From positions 1,054,001 through 1,118,000 of the forward strand of contig OV277867.1 of NCBI GenBank assembly GCA_922989275.2: 64,000 nt of DNA, in the 5' to 3' direction. The notes beneath the pieces were generated by a model. It had not been told where the DNA came from, searched no databases, and worked only from the letters and a program-made list of their open reading frames with translations. Positions 1 through 12,100 of the stretch are shown one piece after another. Source of the stretch: Gari tellinella. Lineage: Eukaryota; Mollusca; Bivalvia; Cardiida; Psammobiidae. Every line of letters starts with the position of its first letter. The stretch's first letter is position 1. Made by a program: the position numbers and the translations under genes.

Positions 1-129
1 AGAGTCGTGTGATGGCAGGAATCAAGTCCATGATGAGATGGTAGTCCACCATATTCTGGGTGTATAACTCCATTCTCTTGATATCATACTGGGTCACACT
101 CTGTTCTAACTCTTGTCTACTAATACACT
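1..129 (-). CDS. NAT10: NAT10 coding exon 19, cut by window edge
   Basis: At least 129 nt, residues 810-852: CISRQELEQSVTQYDIKRME then LYTQNMVDYHLIMDLIPAIT. Acceptor TTTTTCCAG. The exon runs off the left edge. A diverged copy of its first 45 nt or so with the acceptor lies at 371-425 beyond an inserted MITE. Confidence 0.93.
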
Positions 130-3100
130 CTGGAAAAAAATACTAAAACTCAGGGCTCCAAACAAGAAGGAGTAAACAGAACAAATCCAACATTTTCTCA
201 CTTATTTCAGCACCAAATCCTATGCTGATACTACTCATTAGAAGCGTCTAAAAGAGACGATTCTAATGAGTAGTAACACCATAGGGTTTAATTCAGAAAT
301 AAAGATTTTAGTTTTTAAAATACTCCCCTTATTTGGCGCTCTGAAAATTAGAAACATGGCTTTGTGTGGCAACTGGGTCACATTCTGTTCTAAATCTGGT
401 CTACTTGTAGACTCTGGAAAAAATCAACATACCGTATGGAATGTGTATATGTAGCCGGGTTGAGTATATGATTAAATGGTGAGAGATTTATGTAAGCGGC
501 CCGGTGGTTCAGTCGGTAGAACACTTGCCCTGTAAGCAAGGGGTCCCGGGTTCGAGCCCCGGTCTGGCTGCATATTTTTCTCTCCATGTTACATATACAC
601 CCCCCCCCCCCCCCCCCCAAAAACTCAGTCCCAAGTATGATGGAAATTGCTCGAGTTATTCTGTAAACAAGCAAATTTAAACACATGTTCTACATATTGC
701 CAATATTTGACAACAGCACAAAGCAATTCTTCAGAATATAACAAGATTGTATGTTCAATAAACGCTTATGCCCCCAGTGGCAGCCTTGACAATGTATTCT
801 TAATCTTTTTTCAAGTTCAAATAAGGTCAAGGTCAAGGCTAAATTGAGGTTGGGTAATATGGGTGAATTGGTCCAAGACAACAATTGTATATGTATAAAA
901 GCATTGTAGTCAGCAGTGTAGACACAAGATGAAACGGTAAAATCTAATTAACCAATAATATTCTAAGTCCAAATTAGGTCAAGGTCAGGTCAAAATCAAG
1001 GTTGGTTAATATTGGTATATTGGGAATGGTCCAAGGCAACAACTGTATAATTATCTAAGCATTTAAGGTGTTGACGCTGGACGAAACAGTAAAATCTAGT
1101 TAACCAAGAAATGGCCCAATTACAATACTTCAAGTCCAAATTAGTTCAAGGTCAAAATCAACGCTCTTCTGCCATTATGGCCAATATCAGACCTACCCTA
1201 TCTTACCTCTTACTGACCTCTAAATGACCTTGACCTTTGCTGAATATGACCCAAATTTTACTGAGCTCAAAATCTGTTTGAGGTGAGTACACATACCAGA
1301 TATAAAGTCTATATCACATTTAGCTCTAAAATTATGGCCAACGTTAGAGTTATGGACGATGAAGACAACGCCTACAACAACCCAGGTGCCAGAGTGATGA
1401 CAATAGCTTGTAGTTTCATTGAAACAGAAAAGCTAAAAAAAGGATATTTGACCTCTACATGACCTTGATATATGTAACACCCCAGAACATGTACTTACTT
1501 TTATCTATGTCCTTGAACTGTTTCTGTGTGATGATGTTGAGAGCCATGGCGGGGGCGAACGCCCTGAACTGGAAGCCAAGCAAGGACACAAGTCGTCGAC
1601 GAAAATCTGAACACAGAAACATTGTAAAAGACAATATGGAATTTATTGATCTTTAACACATTCAACTCTAGTGATGAGTATACTTGTCATTTACAAACAG
1701 TTGACCTGTGAAGAGTACACTTGTTTTACATAAACAGCTGCTTTACTTTCAGCCTGCTTTAAGCTATAATCTGCTAGGATATATGAAATATATTATGTTA
1801 CATATTTGTTACTATATAAAATGAAACTATTTTCTTCAGTGGTGCAGTAGAAGAATTAAAATCTATGGAGGAAAAGTTAAAAACAGCTGGATATAGATAA
1901 TTTGCACTTTTGACCAAGCAAAGAAAAGTTAAGGCATCAGACTGGGTATTCAACAGGCCACTTGTACAGATACAATTGGACGGTACCTTTCCAGAACGCC
2001 GGGAGCCAATGCTCTTCCGTGGTGTCTGCATTGATGGCCTTCAGCATTATACAGGAATGTTCACCTGTCAACTCGTTCTACAATACAACAGAATACTACA
2101 GCCTAGGCTCAAATCTGACCAATCAAATGCTTGAGAACACACTCGGACTCAGCCCAAAGGCTTTATAACCTTGGACCCAAAATCTCAATAACTGGAACTC
2201 ACTTTAGCTAGCTTACCCATATTTCAACCCATATACAGTCAAACTTTGATATCTCGAACTCGGTTAAATCGAACATACCCGTATTTCAAAGTTAAAACGT
2301 GGCTAAGCCACGTTTTAACTTTGAAATATGGGTATGTTCGACTTAACCGAGCATGAAATAATGCAGTTAATGTGTCGAACTATCCGATAGTTGGAGTTAA
2401 GCGAGTTCCAGATATCGAAGTTCGACTGTAGATAATAATCAATACAAGAGCTTAGTTCCTTACTTTAACTCTTTTCAACACTAAGCAACTCTTGTGGGTT
2501 ATTACGTTCCCTTGTGGATCTTTTTAGTTACCAAAACATGAACCAGTCTACTTGGAATTCTGGGTAGATTAATAAATACTGCTCTAGATTGGCAAACAGT
2601 GTAGACTCTGATCAGAGGGCTCCTATAGGAGCTCTCTGATCAGGGTCTACACTGTTTTCAAACATAATGAGTATATTTTAAACAGGTCCATGGTGTTGAG
2701 AGAGTTATTAAGCTAAACTTATCCATAGTTCAGCCCATACATAACATAAATGCAGGTCATTAGCATCACAAAAGCTTTGTGCCTTACTTTAACTCATTAC
2801 CCAATAAATATGCCTTTTTACGACTTTAATCTATTCCTTTACCCAAGAAAATTGTTCCAATTTATACAGTCATGACTATGCATCAAAAGAAATATTTTCT
2901 ATATGCTAGCAGATTGTAGCTTAAAGCAGGCTGAAAGTAGAGCAGAATGTGTCTTAACCCTTTGAACCCTAGTCCCGCCAATAGGCGGTTTTTTCAAACA
3001 GTGTACATGAGAACAGTGCACCTGTCCTATGCAAACAGTGAATACCCAGATAAGAGGGCTCCTTACGGAGCCCTCTGATCAGGGTCTTCACTGTTTGTCA

Positions 3101-6100
3101 TAATACAAAACATTGACAAAAACAACCCTTTGAAGTCAGAAATGGACAAAAATGGAAATTGGAATTGTCCATTTAAAGTTTCAGGGAGGAAAGAGTTAAG
3201 GCACATTCTGCTTTACTTTCAACCTGCTTTAAGTGGTCACCTATCTTCAATACTAGAAACGGGCTATGGGGTAATAGGTTAACGCGGCGTCTCATCAGGT
3301 TCAAAACTGCTTGAAACTCTGAACCTGTTCTATGTTTAGAACAGTAGCAGACGACCATTGTTGCAGACGGACAAATTACCTAGCATTCAAAAAGTCAATC
3401 CCGCAATAAACTGACAACTTTCTGTAAGAACCAAATTTGTTCATTTTTGAGTGGTCACATAATACCGCAGTTTACTTGGAGGTAAAAACAATTAACAGTC
3501 GAGGAAATAGATAAGCCTTTTCACACCTTTAATGTATTCCTCCACTGAAGAAAATAGTTCCACTTTATACTGTTTTAACGGTCATGATTATGCACCATAA
3601 TAAATATTGTCTATATCCTGGCAGATGGTAGGCTGAAATTAAAGCAAACTATTCCTTAAGGGACATTCTGCTTTACTATCAGCTTAACCCTTTGAACCCT
3701 AGTCCCGCATATAGGCGTCCTTTTCAAACAGTGCACATATGGATAGTACACTTGTCCAATGCAAACAGTGAAGACCCAGATCAGAGGGCTCCGAAAGGAG
3801 CCCTCTGATCAGGGTCTTCACTGTTTGTCATAATGCCAAAAATGGACAAAAACAACCCTTAAAAGCCAGAAATGGACAAGACTAAAATCGAAACTGGAAT
3901 TGTCCATTTAAAGTTTCAGGGAGGAAAGAGTTAAGGGACATTCTGCTTAACTTTCAGCTGAATTAAGCTACCATCTGCCAGGATATAGAAAATATTTCTT
4001 ATAATGGTGCATATTTATGACTGTATAAAGTGGAACTTTTCTTGTCAGTGGAAAAAATTAAAGGCCTTAAAATGGCATATCTATACTACTCAAAGTTTGC
4101 TAAGCACCATGGGTAAAACCTCAATAGGTTCCAGTGCATTTCACCTATCACTTTCTCACCGCATAACTTCCAACATTTTAGTTCGATTTCTTCCAAATTT
4201 GGAGACATTATTTCCAAGGGTTCACTTAATGGATTCTGATATTTTTTTCACTTGTCTAGGTGCTATAGGTGAAACCCAGGGAAATGATGAAAATATGAAA
4301 TTTCCGAGAATTCCCTGAAATTTTCAAATCTATTGAATTCTTCATTGTAATGTTCTTAACAGATGTCATTCATTGGTAAAAACAATGTTTTACCCTTCAA
4401 TGATCAATTGTACCCAATTTAACATCTCTTAGAAAATTACAATGTAGAATTTAATGGATTTGAAAATTTTGAGGAATTCTCAGAAATTTCAAATTTTGAT
4501 AATTTCCCTGGGTTTCGCCTTCAAGACCTAGAAAAGTGTAAAATTATCAGAATCCGTAAAGTGAACCCTTGGCAATTATGTCTCCGAACTTGAAAGCAAT
4601 CAAACAAAAATGTTTGAAGTTATGTGGTGAGAAAGTGATAGGTCAATGCATTGTAACCTATGGAGGTTTTACCATTGGTGCTTAACAAACTTTGAGTAGT
4701 ATACAGTGTTCCTTCTCTACAAGGCCCTCCCAACAACGACTCTCTCCTTACAATGACACTTGCCGCAAATCCTTTAATAGAACATTTCTGTCTAACGCTT
4801 TTACTGCTGCAATGTTGTCTGCTTAAAGTTGTCGTCTGCTGTTTTACATAATGGACATTTTGACGGAAAAAACTTAGCGAGGAGTGACAAACAGCTTGAA
4901 TCCAGATCAGACGCCGCGTTACGCGGCGTCTGATCTGGATTCAAGCTGTTTGCAAATGTACGCCAATTTCCCTCCTTATAAAGACTCCCTCCGGACAACG
5001 CGTTACGCGGTGTCTGATCTGGATTCAAGCTTTTTGCAAATGTACCGCCAATTTCCCTCCCTATAACGACTCCCTCCGGACAACGCACATAATTGTTGTC
5101 TCCCATTGGATGTCGTTGTAGAGAGGGAGCGCTGTATTTAGTGATGGGTTGACTACTTACAGGTGTTTGTCTCAGGTAAACTGGAGAGAAGCCACATTTC
5201 CTCCAAAACCTGGAAACAAACAGAAATCACAATTACAGTAAAACCTCTCTATTATGACCACTTAACCCATTACCCCATAAATACGCCTTTTTACGCCTTC
5301 AATTTATTCCTCTACTGAAGAAAATAGTTCCAATTTATACAGTAATGAATATGTATCATAAGGAATATTTTCTATATTCTAGTAGATGGTAGCTTAAAGC
5401 AGGCTGAAAGTAAAGTAGAATGCGCCTTAAGGCGCATTCTGCTTTACTTTCAACCTGCTTTAAGTGGTTATTTATCTTCAATATTAGAAACAGGCCATGG
5501 GGTAATGGGTTAACTCATTGAAGCCTAGTGACGCAAATATGCGTCATTTGCAAACAGCGTATCTGTGAGGAGTACACTTGTCCTGTGCAAACAGTGTTGA
5601 CCCTGATCAGAGGGCTCCCTAAGGAGTCATTTTGATATAATGTAAAAATCAACCCTAAAAAGTAAAAAATGGAGACTAAATTGAAAACTAGAATTGTCCA
5701 TTTAAGGTTCCAGGGTGGAAAGGGTTAAACAAAGGCTAATTGAATGGATAATAGACAGATGTCTGCTTAAAGTAAGGAGACAGTAGTAAAACAGAAAGCT
5801 CCTAAAGGTAAAGGTTTTACTGTCACCTTGCTTTAAGCAGTTCACCTGTCCTAAACCTCCCATAATTAACATAATTTAGAGGTGGTGATAGAGAGGTTTT
5901 ACTGTAGATATGTTGGAAAGACATGAATGTCCCAGCTACACGTTTTTAACCCCATTAGAGTAAACACCTGGGGCCCGTTTTACTAAACAACTTACGCAAA
6001 AAATTTACGTAAGTCAAAATCGTTTAACTCTTATTTTTCGATCATAAACCTTTGCAAACAGCAAATAGCCAGATCAGAGGACGCGCTAAAAGCGCGTCCT

Positions 6101-9100
6101 CTGATCAGGCTATTTGCTGTTTGTAGCAAGTGATAATAAAAAATATAAATTAAAATTTAAAATTTTGACTTACGCAAACATTTTGCGTAAGTAGTTAAGT
6201 AAAACGGGCCCCCTGGTTTAAGGACCACAATGGAAATAAGAGTATTTCTTACTCTTTTTTGTGTAATCCTTGGCATATAATGTTGAGTGACATGGCTGTA
6301 TTCAATCATACATATTGTTGCTTATTTGTTTACTGTGTATGTTTTTAATAATAACAGATTGCCATGTTATTGTACATTTTATGTTGAAATAAATCTATCT
6401 ATCTAACTCTCCTAATTAATTACTTGTAAATATACTAATACATACATCAAATTGGCCATAAAACTCAGCTTGACACTTACCTATTTAACCCTTTACCTCC
6501 TAGCCTGTTTTTAGTTTTGAAGACAGGTGACCACTTAAAGCAGGTTGAAAGTAAAGCAGAATGTGCCTTAAGGCACATTGCTTTACTTTCAGCCTGCTTT
6601 AAGCTAAAATCTGCTAGGCTATATAAAATATTTGTAATGGTCATTGTTCATGAGGGTATAAACTGGAACTGTTTTCTTCAGCGGAGGAACAAATTAAATA
6701 CGCTAAAAGTTGCTTCTATGGGGGAATGGGTTAAATGTGCCTCCATTGCAAACAGTTTGGAGTCTGATCAGACTCCAGGTAACCGGCCATCTGATCAGAC
6801 TCCAGGTAACCCGCCATCTGATCAGACTCCAGGTAACCCGCCATCTGATCTGACTCCAAATTGTTTGCCACTCAGATTAAAATAAACTGTCAATATTTAT
6901 ATTTGTCATTTTCTACATTTTCTTGCTTTGTGTTTGTGTTTGATCTTGTTTAACCCTTTCCCTTATAGAAGCGACTTTTAGCGCATTCATTTTATTCATC
7001 CGGCAAAGAAATAGTTCCATTTTTATACTGTCATGAATAAGTACTATAAGTAAAATTTTCTATACACTAGCAGATATTAACTTAAAGTAGGCTGAAAGTA
7101 AAGCAGAATGTGCCCTAAGGCACATTCTGCTTTACTTTCAACCTGCTTTAATACGTCACATATCTTAACTACTAGAAACAGGCTATTGGTTAAAGGGTTA
7201 ACCCTTTACCCCATAGCCTATTTCTAGTAGTGAAAATAGGTGACCACTTAAAGCAGGTTGAAAGTCAAGCAGAATGTGCTACCACCTGCTAGAACCACTT
7301 GCTAGAATAAAGAAAAATATTCCTTTTGAAACATATTTATGAATATATAAATTGTAACTATCTTCTTCCGCTTAAGAATAAACTGAATGCATTAAAAGGT
7401 GCTTCAATGGGGGAAAGGGCCAACCCTTTACTCCATAGCCTATTTCTAGTAGTGGAAATAGGTGACCACATAAATCAGGTTTAAAGTAAAGCAGAATGCA
7501 CTTTAGCCTATGATAGTGCTCACCTGATAAGTGCAGATGTCAGCCCATATGATACTCCCACTATGATAGTGCTCACCTGATAAGCCCATATGTCAGCCCA
7601 TAAGATACTCCCACTATGATAGTGCTCACCTGATAAGTGCAGATGTCAGCCCATATGATACTCCCACTATGATAGTGCTCACCTGATCAGCCCAGATGTC
7701 AGCCCATAAGATACTCCCACTATGATAGTGCTCACCTGATAAGTGCAGATGTCAGCCCATATGATACTCCCACTATGATAGTGCTCACCTGATAAGTGCA
7801 GATGTCAGCCCATAAGATACTCCCACTATGATAGTGCTCACCTGATAAGCCCAGATGTCAGCCCATAAGATACTCCCACTATGATAGTGCTCACCTGATA
7901 AGTGCAAATGTCAGCCCATAAGATACTCCCACTATGATAGTGCTGACCTGATAAGTGCAGATGTCAGCCCATATGATACTCCCACTATGATAGTGCTCAC
8001 CTGATAAGCCCAGATGTCAGCCCATAAGATACTCCCACTATGATAGTGCTCACCTGATAAGTGCAGATGTCAGCCCATAAGATACTGCCACTATGATAAT
8101 GCTTACCTGATAAGTGCAGATGTCAGCCCATATGATACTCCCACTATGATAGTGCTCACCTGATAAGCCCAGATGTCAGCCCATAAGATACTCCCACTAT
8201 GATAGTGCTCACCTGATAAGTGCAGATGTCAGCCCATAAGATACAGCCACTATGATAGTGCTTACCTGATAAGTGCAGATGTCAGCCCATAAGATACTCC
8301 CACTATGATAGTGCTCACCTGATAAGTGCAGATGTCAGCCCATAAGATACTCCCACTATGATAGTGCTCACCTGATAAGCCCAGATGCCAGCCCATAAGA
8401 TACTCCCACTATGATAGTGCTCACCTGATAAGCCCAGAAGATACTCCCACTATGATAGTGCTCACGTGATCAGTGCAGATGTCAGCCCATAAGATACCCC
8501 CACTATGATAGTGCTCACCTGATAAGCCCAGATGTCGGCCCATAAGATACTCCCACTATGATAGTGCTCACCTGATCAGTGCAGATGTCAGCCCATAAGA
8601 TACCCCCTCTATGATAGTGCTCACCTGATAAGTGCAGATGTCAGCCCATATGCTACTCCCACTATGATAGTGCTCACCTGATAAGTGCAGATGTCAGCCC
8701 ATAAGATACTCCCACTATGGTAGTGCTCACCTGATAAGTGCAGATGTCAGCCCATATGATACTCCCACTATGATAGTGCTCACCTGATAAGCCCAGATGC
8801 CAGCCCATAAGATACTCCCACTATGTATGATAGTGCTCACCTGATAAGTGCAGATGTCAGCCCATAAGATACTCCCACTATGGTAGTGCTCACCTGATAA
8901 GTGCAGATGTCAGCCCATATGATACTCCCACTATGATAGTGCTCACCTGATAAGCCCAGATGTCAGCCCATATGATACTCCCACTATGATAGTGCTCACC
9001 TGATAAGCCCAGATGTCAGCCCATAAGATACTGCCACTATGATAGTGCTCACCTGATAAGTGCAGATGTCAGCCCATATGATACTCCCACTATGATAGTG

Positions 9101-12100
9101 CTCACCTGATAAGCCCAGATGCCAGCCCATAAGATACTCCCACTATGTATGATAGTGCTCACCTGATAAGTGCAGATGTCAGCCCATATGATACTCCCAA
9201 GTAGTCCATGTGTTCTGCCTTTCTCTCGCTCAGTTTGGTCAGTAGTGGTGGAAGGTTTTTCCGTGTGGTCAGCTTCTCTTCCAATAGACTGACCTCATCG
9301 TCCAGTACGTTATCAGCTTCGGCAATGTCTGGTACAGTCTCATGGATATTCTGTATCTTACCCTCGTAGTACTGCTGCAGTAGTGTCATAGCCCTACCAC
9401 CATAGCCCATCTGTAAGGCAAACACCAGTGCTCCAAATAAGAGGGAGTAATCTGAACAAATCCAATATTTTCTCGCATATACAGCACCAAATCCTATGGT
9501 GTTACTACTCATAAGAATCGTCTCTTTGAGACGATTCTAATGAGTAGTGACATCATAGGGTTTAAAGCAGAAATAAAGGTTTTAGTTTTTGAAATACTCC
9601 CCTTATCTGGAGCCCTGAAACAAACAACACATTAACACTCTATGACAGAGTCAGCCACACAACATTTACCCGCTACCCCACAGTCTGTTTATAGTTTTGT
9701 AAATAGATTATCACTTAAGGCAGGTTGAAAGAAAAGCAGAATGTGCCTGAAGGCAAATTCTGCTTTACTTTCAGCCTGCTTTAAGCTTCTGTCTGGTAGA
9801 ATATAGAAAATATTTCTTATGATACTTATTAATGACTGATTAAATTGGTACTATTTGTTCAGTGAAGAAATAAGTAAGAGGCGCAAAAATGCATATTCAT
9901 GGGGTAATGGGTTAATAAAGGGATGAGGACTTACCCCTTGGTAGTCTGGGTGGGTGGCAATTCTGACTATACGCGCTCCAGACAAGCTCGGAAAATCATG
10001 GTCTTGAAACTGAATAAGAGAAATAAAAGATTGAAAACATAGTACACTCTAACTTTGATATCTCAAACTAGCTTAACTCAAACTATCCGACTATCTGCTT
10101 GACAAATGAAATGCATTATTTCATGCTCGGTAAGGTCAAACATACCCATATTTCAAAGTTAAGACATGGCTAAGCCGTGTTTTAACTTTGAAATACGGGT
10201 ATGTTCGATTTAACCGAGTTCGAGATATCGAAGCTTGACTGTATAACTAATATATCTATAGGAATTCAAACTGGACTTTTAACCCTTTACACAAAAGTCT
10301 GTTTCTATAGAGAAACAAAAGATTGAAAACAAAGTATACGTTTTAATCTGCAGACATTCTAATATTCATGATAAATTTTTCAACCTTTACCCCATAGCCT
10401 GTTTCTAGTTTGAAACACAGGCCAGATGGTTATAAAACTTAAAATGAACTCTGTGCTCAAAACTCATGATTTTTCTGACAGGAAAGTCATCTGGTGGGCT
10501 TTGAGGAGTCTTGGCGTTGAGGAATGGGCTGTACGTGCCATCCAGGGAATGTACACGGACACTAGGAGCCGTGTACGTGTCAACGGGCAGTACAGCGAGG
10601 AGTTTGGAGTTGGAGTTGGTGTACATCAGGGATCTGTCCTCAGTCCCCTGCTTTTCATCCTAGTGCTGGAAGCTTTGTCCCGCGAGTTTCGCACCGGTTT
10701 TCCGTGGGAACTTCTGTAAGCAGATGATCTTGCTGTGATGGCGGATTTACTGGAGGAGTGTGTTGCAAAGCTAAAGGTATGGAAAGACGGGATGGAGGGC
10801 AAGGGACTGAGAGTCAACATGAAGAAGATTAAGCTATTGATCTCTGGTCCTGGGCTGGATCTTCTTCGAGACTCGGGGGCATTTCCCTGTGCAGTCTGTA
10901 GAAGTGGAGTTGGTGTCAACTCGATTGAGTGTTCCCAGTGTAAACTGTGGGTGCACAAGAAGTGCAGTGGCATCAAAGGACTTGACTCACCCTCAGTCCT
11001 GACTATGTTTGTCCAAGATGCCGTGACCAGGTTCGGTCGATTGATGGTAGACCAGTCACTCAGGTAGTTGTCGATGGCACTCAACTTGATGTTGAGGCCA
11101 GCTTCTGCTACCTTGGGGACATGCTATGTGCTGGAGGAGGCTGCAAACTCACCATCATCACCAGATGCTGCACTGCTTGGGGGAAGTTTAAGAAGCTCCT
11201 ACCAATTCTGACATCTAAGCATGTTTCACTTAAGACCCGTGGAAAGGTTTTCAACGCTTGTGTCCGCTCCGCCATGTTGCACGGAAGTGAAACCTGGGCA
11301 CCTTCTGCCTCGGACCTACAGCGACTACGCAGGAATGACAGTTCTATGATACGCTGGATCTGTGGTGTCAAACCCACTGATGAAGTACTCGTTGATACGC
11401 TGTATACCAGATTGGGGATACAAGCTTTGAGAACAAGACATCTGAGATGGTATGGGCACGTCGTTCCTGCCACTTCATGTACCAACTCAAACATGAGTAT
11501 GACAGTTACTGGCCCTAGAGGTAGAGGGAGACCAAGAAAGTCCTGGTCAGACTGCGTCAAGGCTGATATGAACATCTGTAGCCTTGCAGGCATAGATCCA
11601 CAGGACAGAGAAGCGTGGAGACTGGGTGTTAGACACTCTAGCCACCTGCTGCCTACCCCAGTCCCTGGGACACCCGCAGCAGTTGAAAAATAAACTCAGG
11701 ATCAAGTCAAGTCAAGTCAAAGCTCATAACTCTGCTGCAAACATTTTGTATATAGCTAGTCCATATATACGAATTACAAGTTAACAGTGCAATACAGAGT
11801 GATGTACATTGTATTTAGCTCGCGACGATTTTGGCAGAAATAGCCGATCTGACAAGCGCCTCTAGTGTAGGAATAAACTTAAAATATGAAAGGGCGTATT
11901 TATGGTGTAATGGGTAAAAATAAAGAAGGGTTGGAAATGGGACCAACTGTTTTGTCCGGTTTAAAGAGAATTCTGGTATTTAGAGGTTCCGGTTTGGTTG
12001 GGTTCCACTATATTGCTGTTTACAGGGCTCCAGATAAGAGGGAGTAAACAGAACAAATCCAAAATTTTCTCACTCATTTCAGCACCAAATCCTATGGTGT

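Noticed and set aside
9411..9512. Upstream ATG extending exon 15 (MSSNTIGF..)
   Set aside because: That sequence is the CAGGGCTCC MITE; the same MSSNTIGF start recurs at other MITE copies, and a good acceptor lies at 9411.
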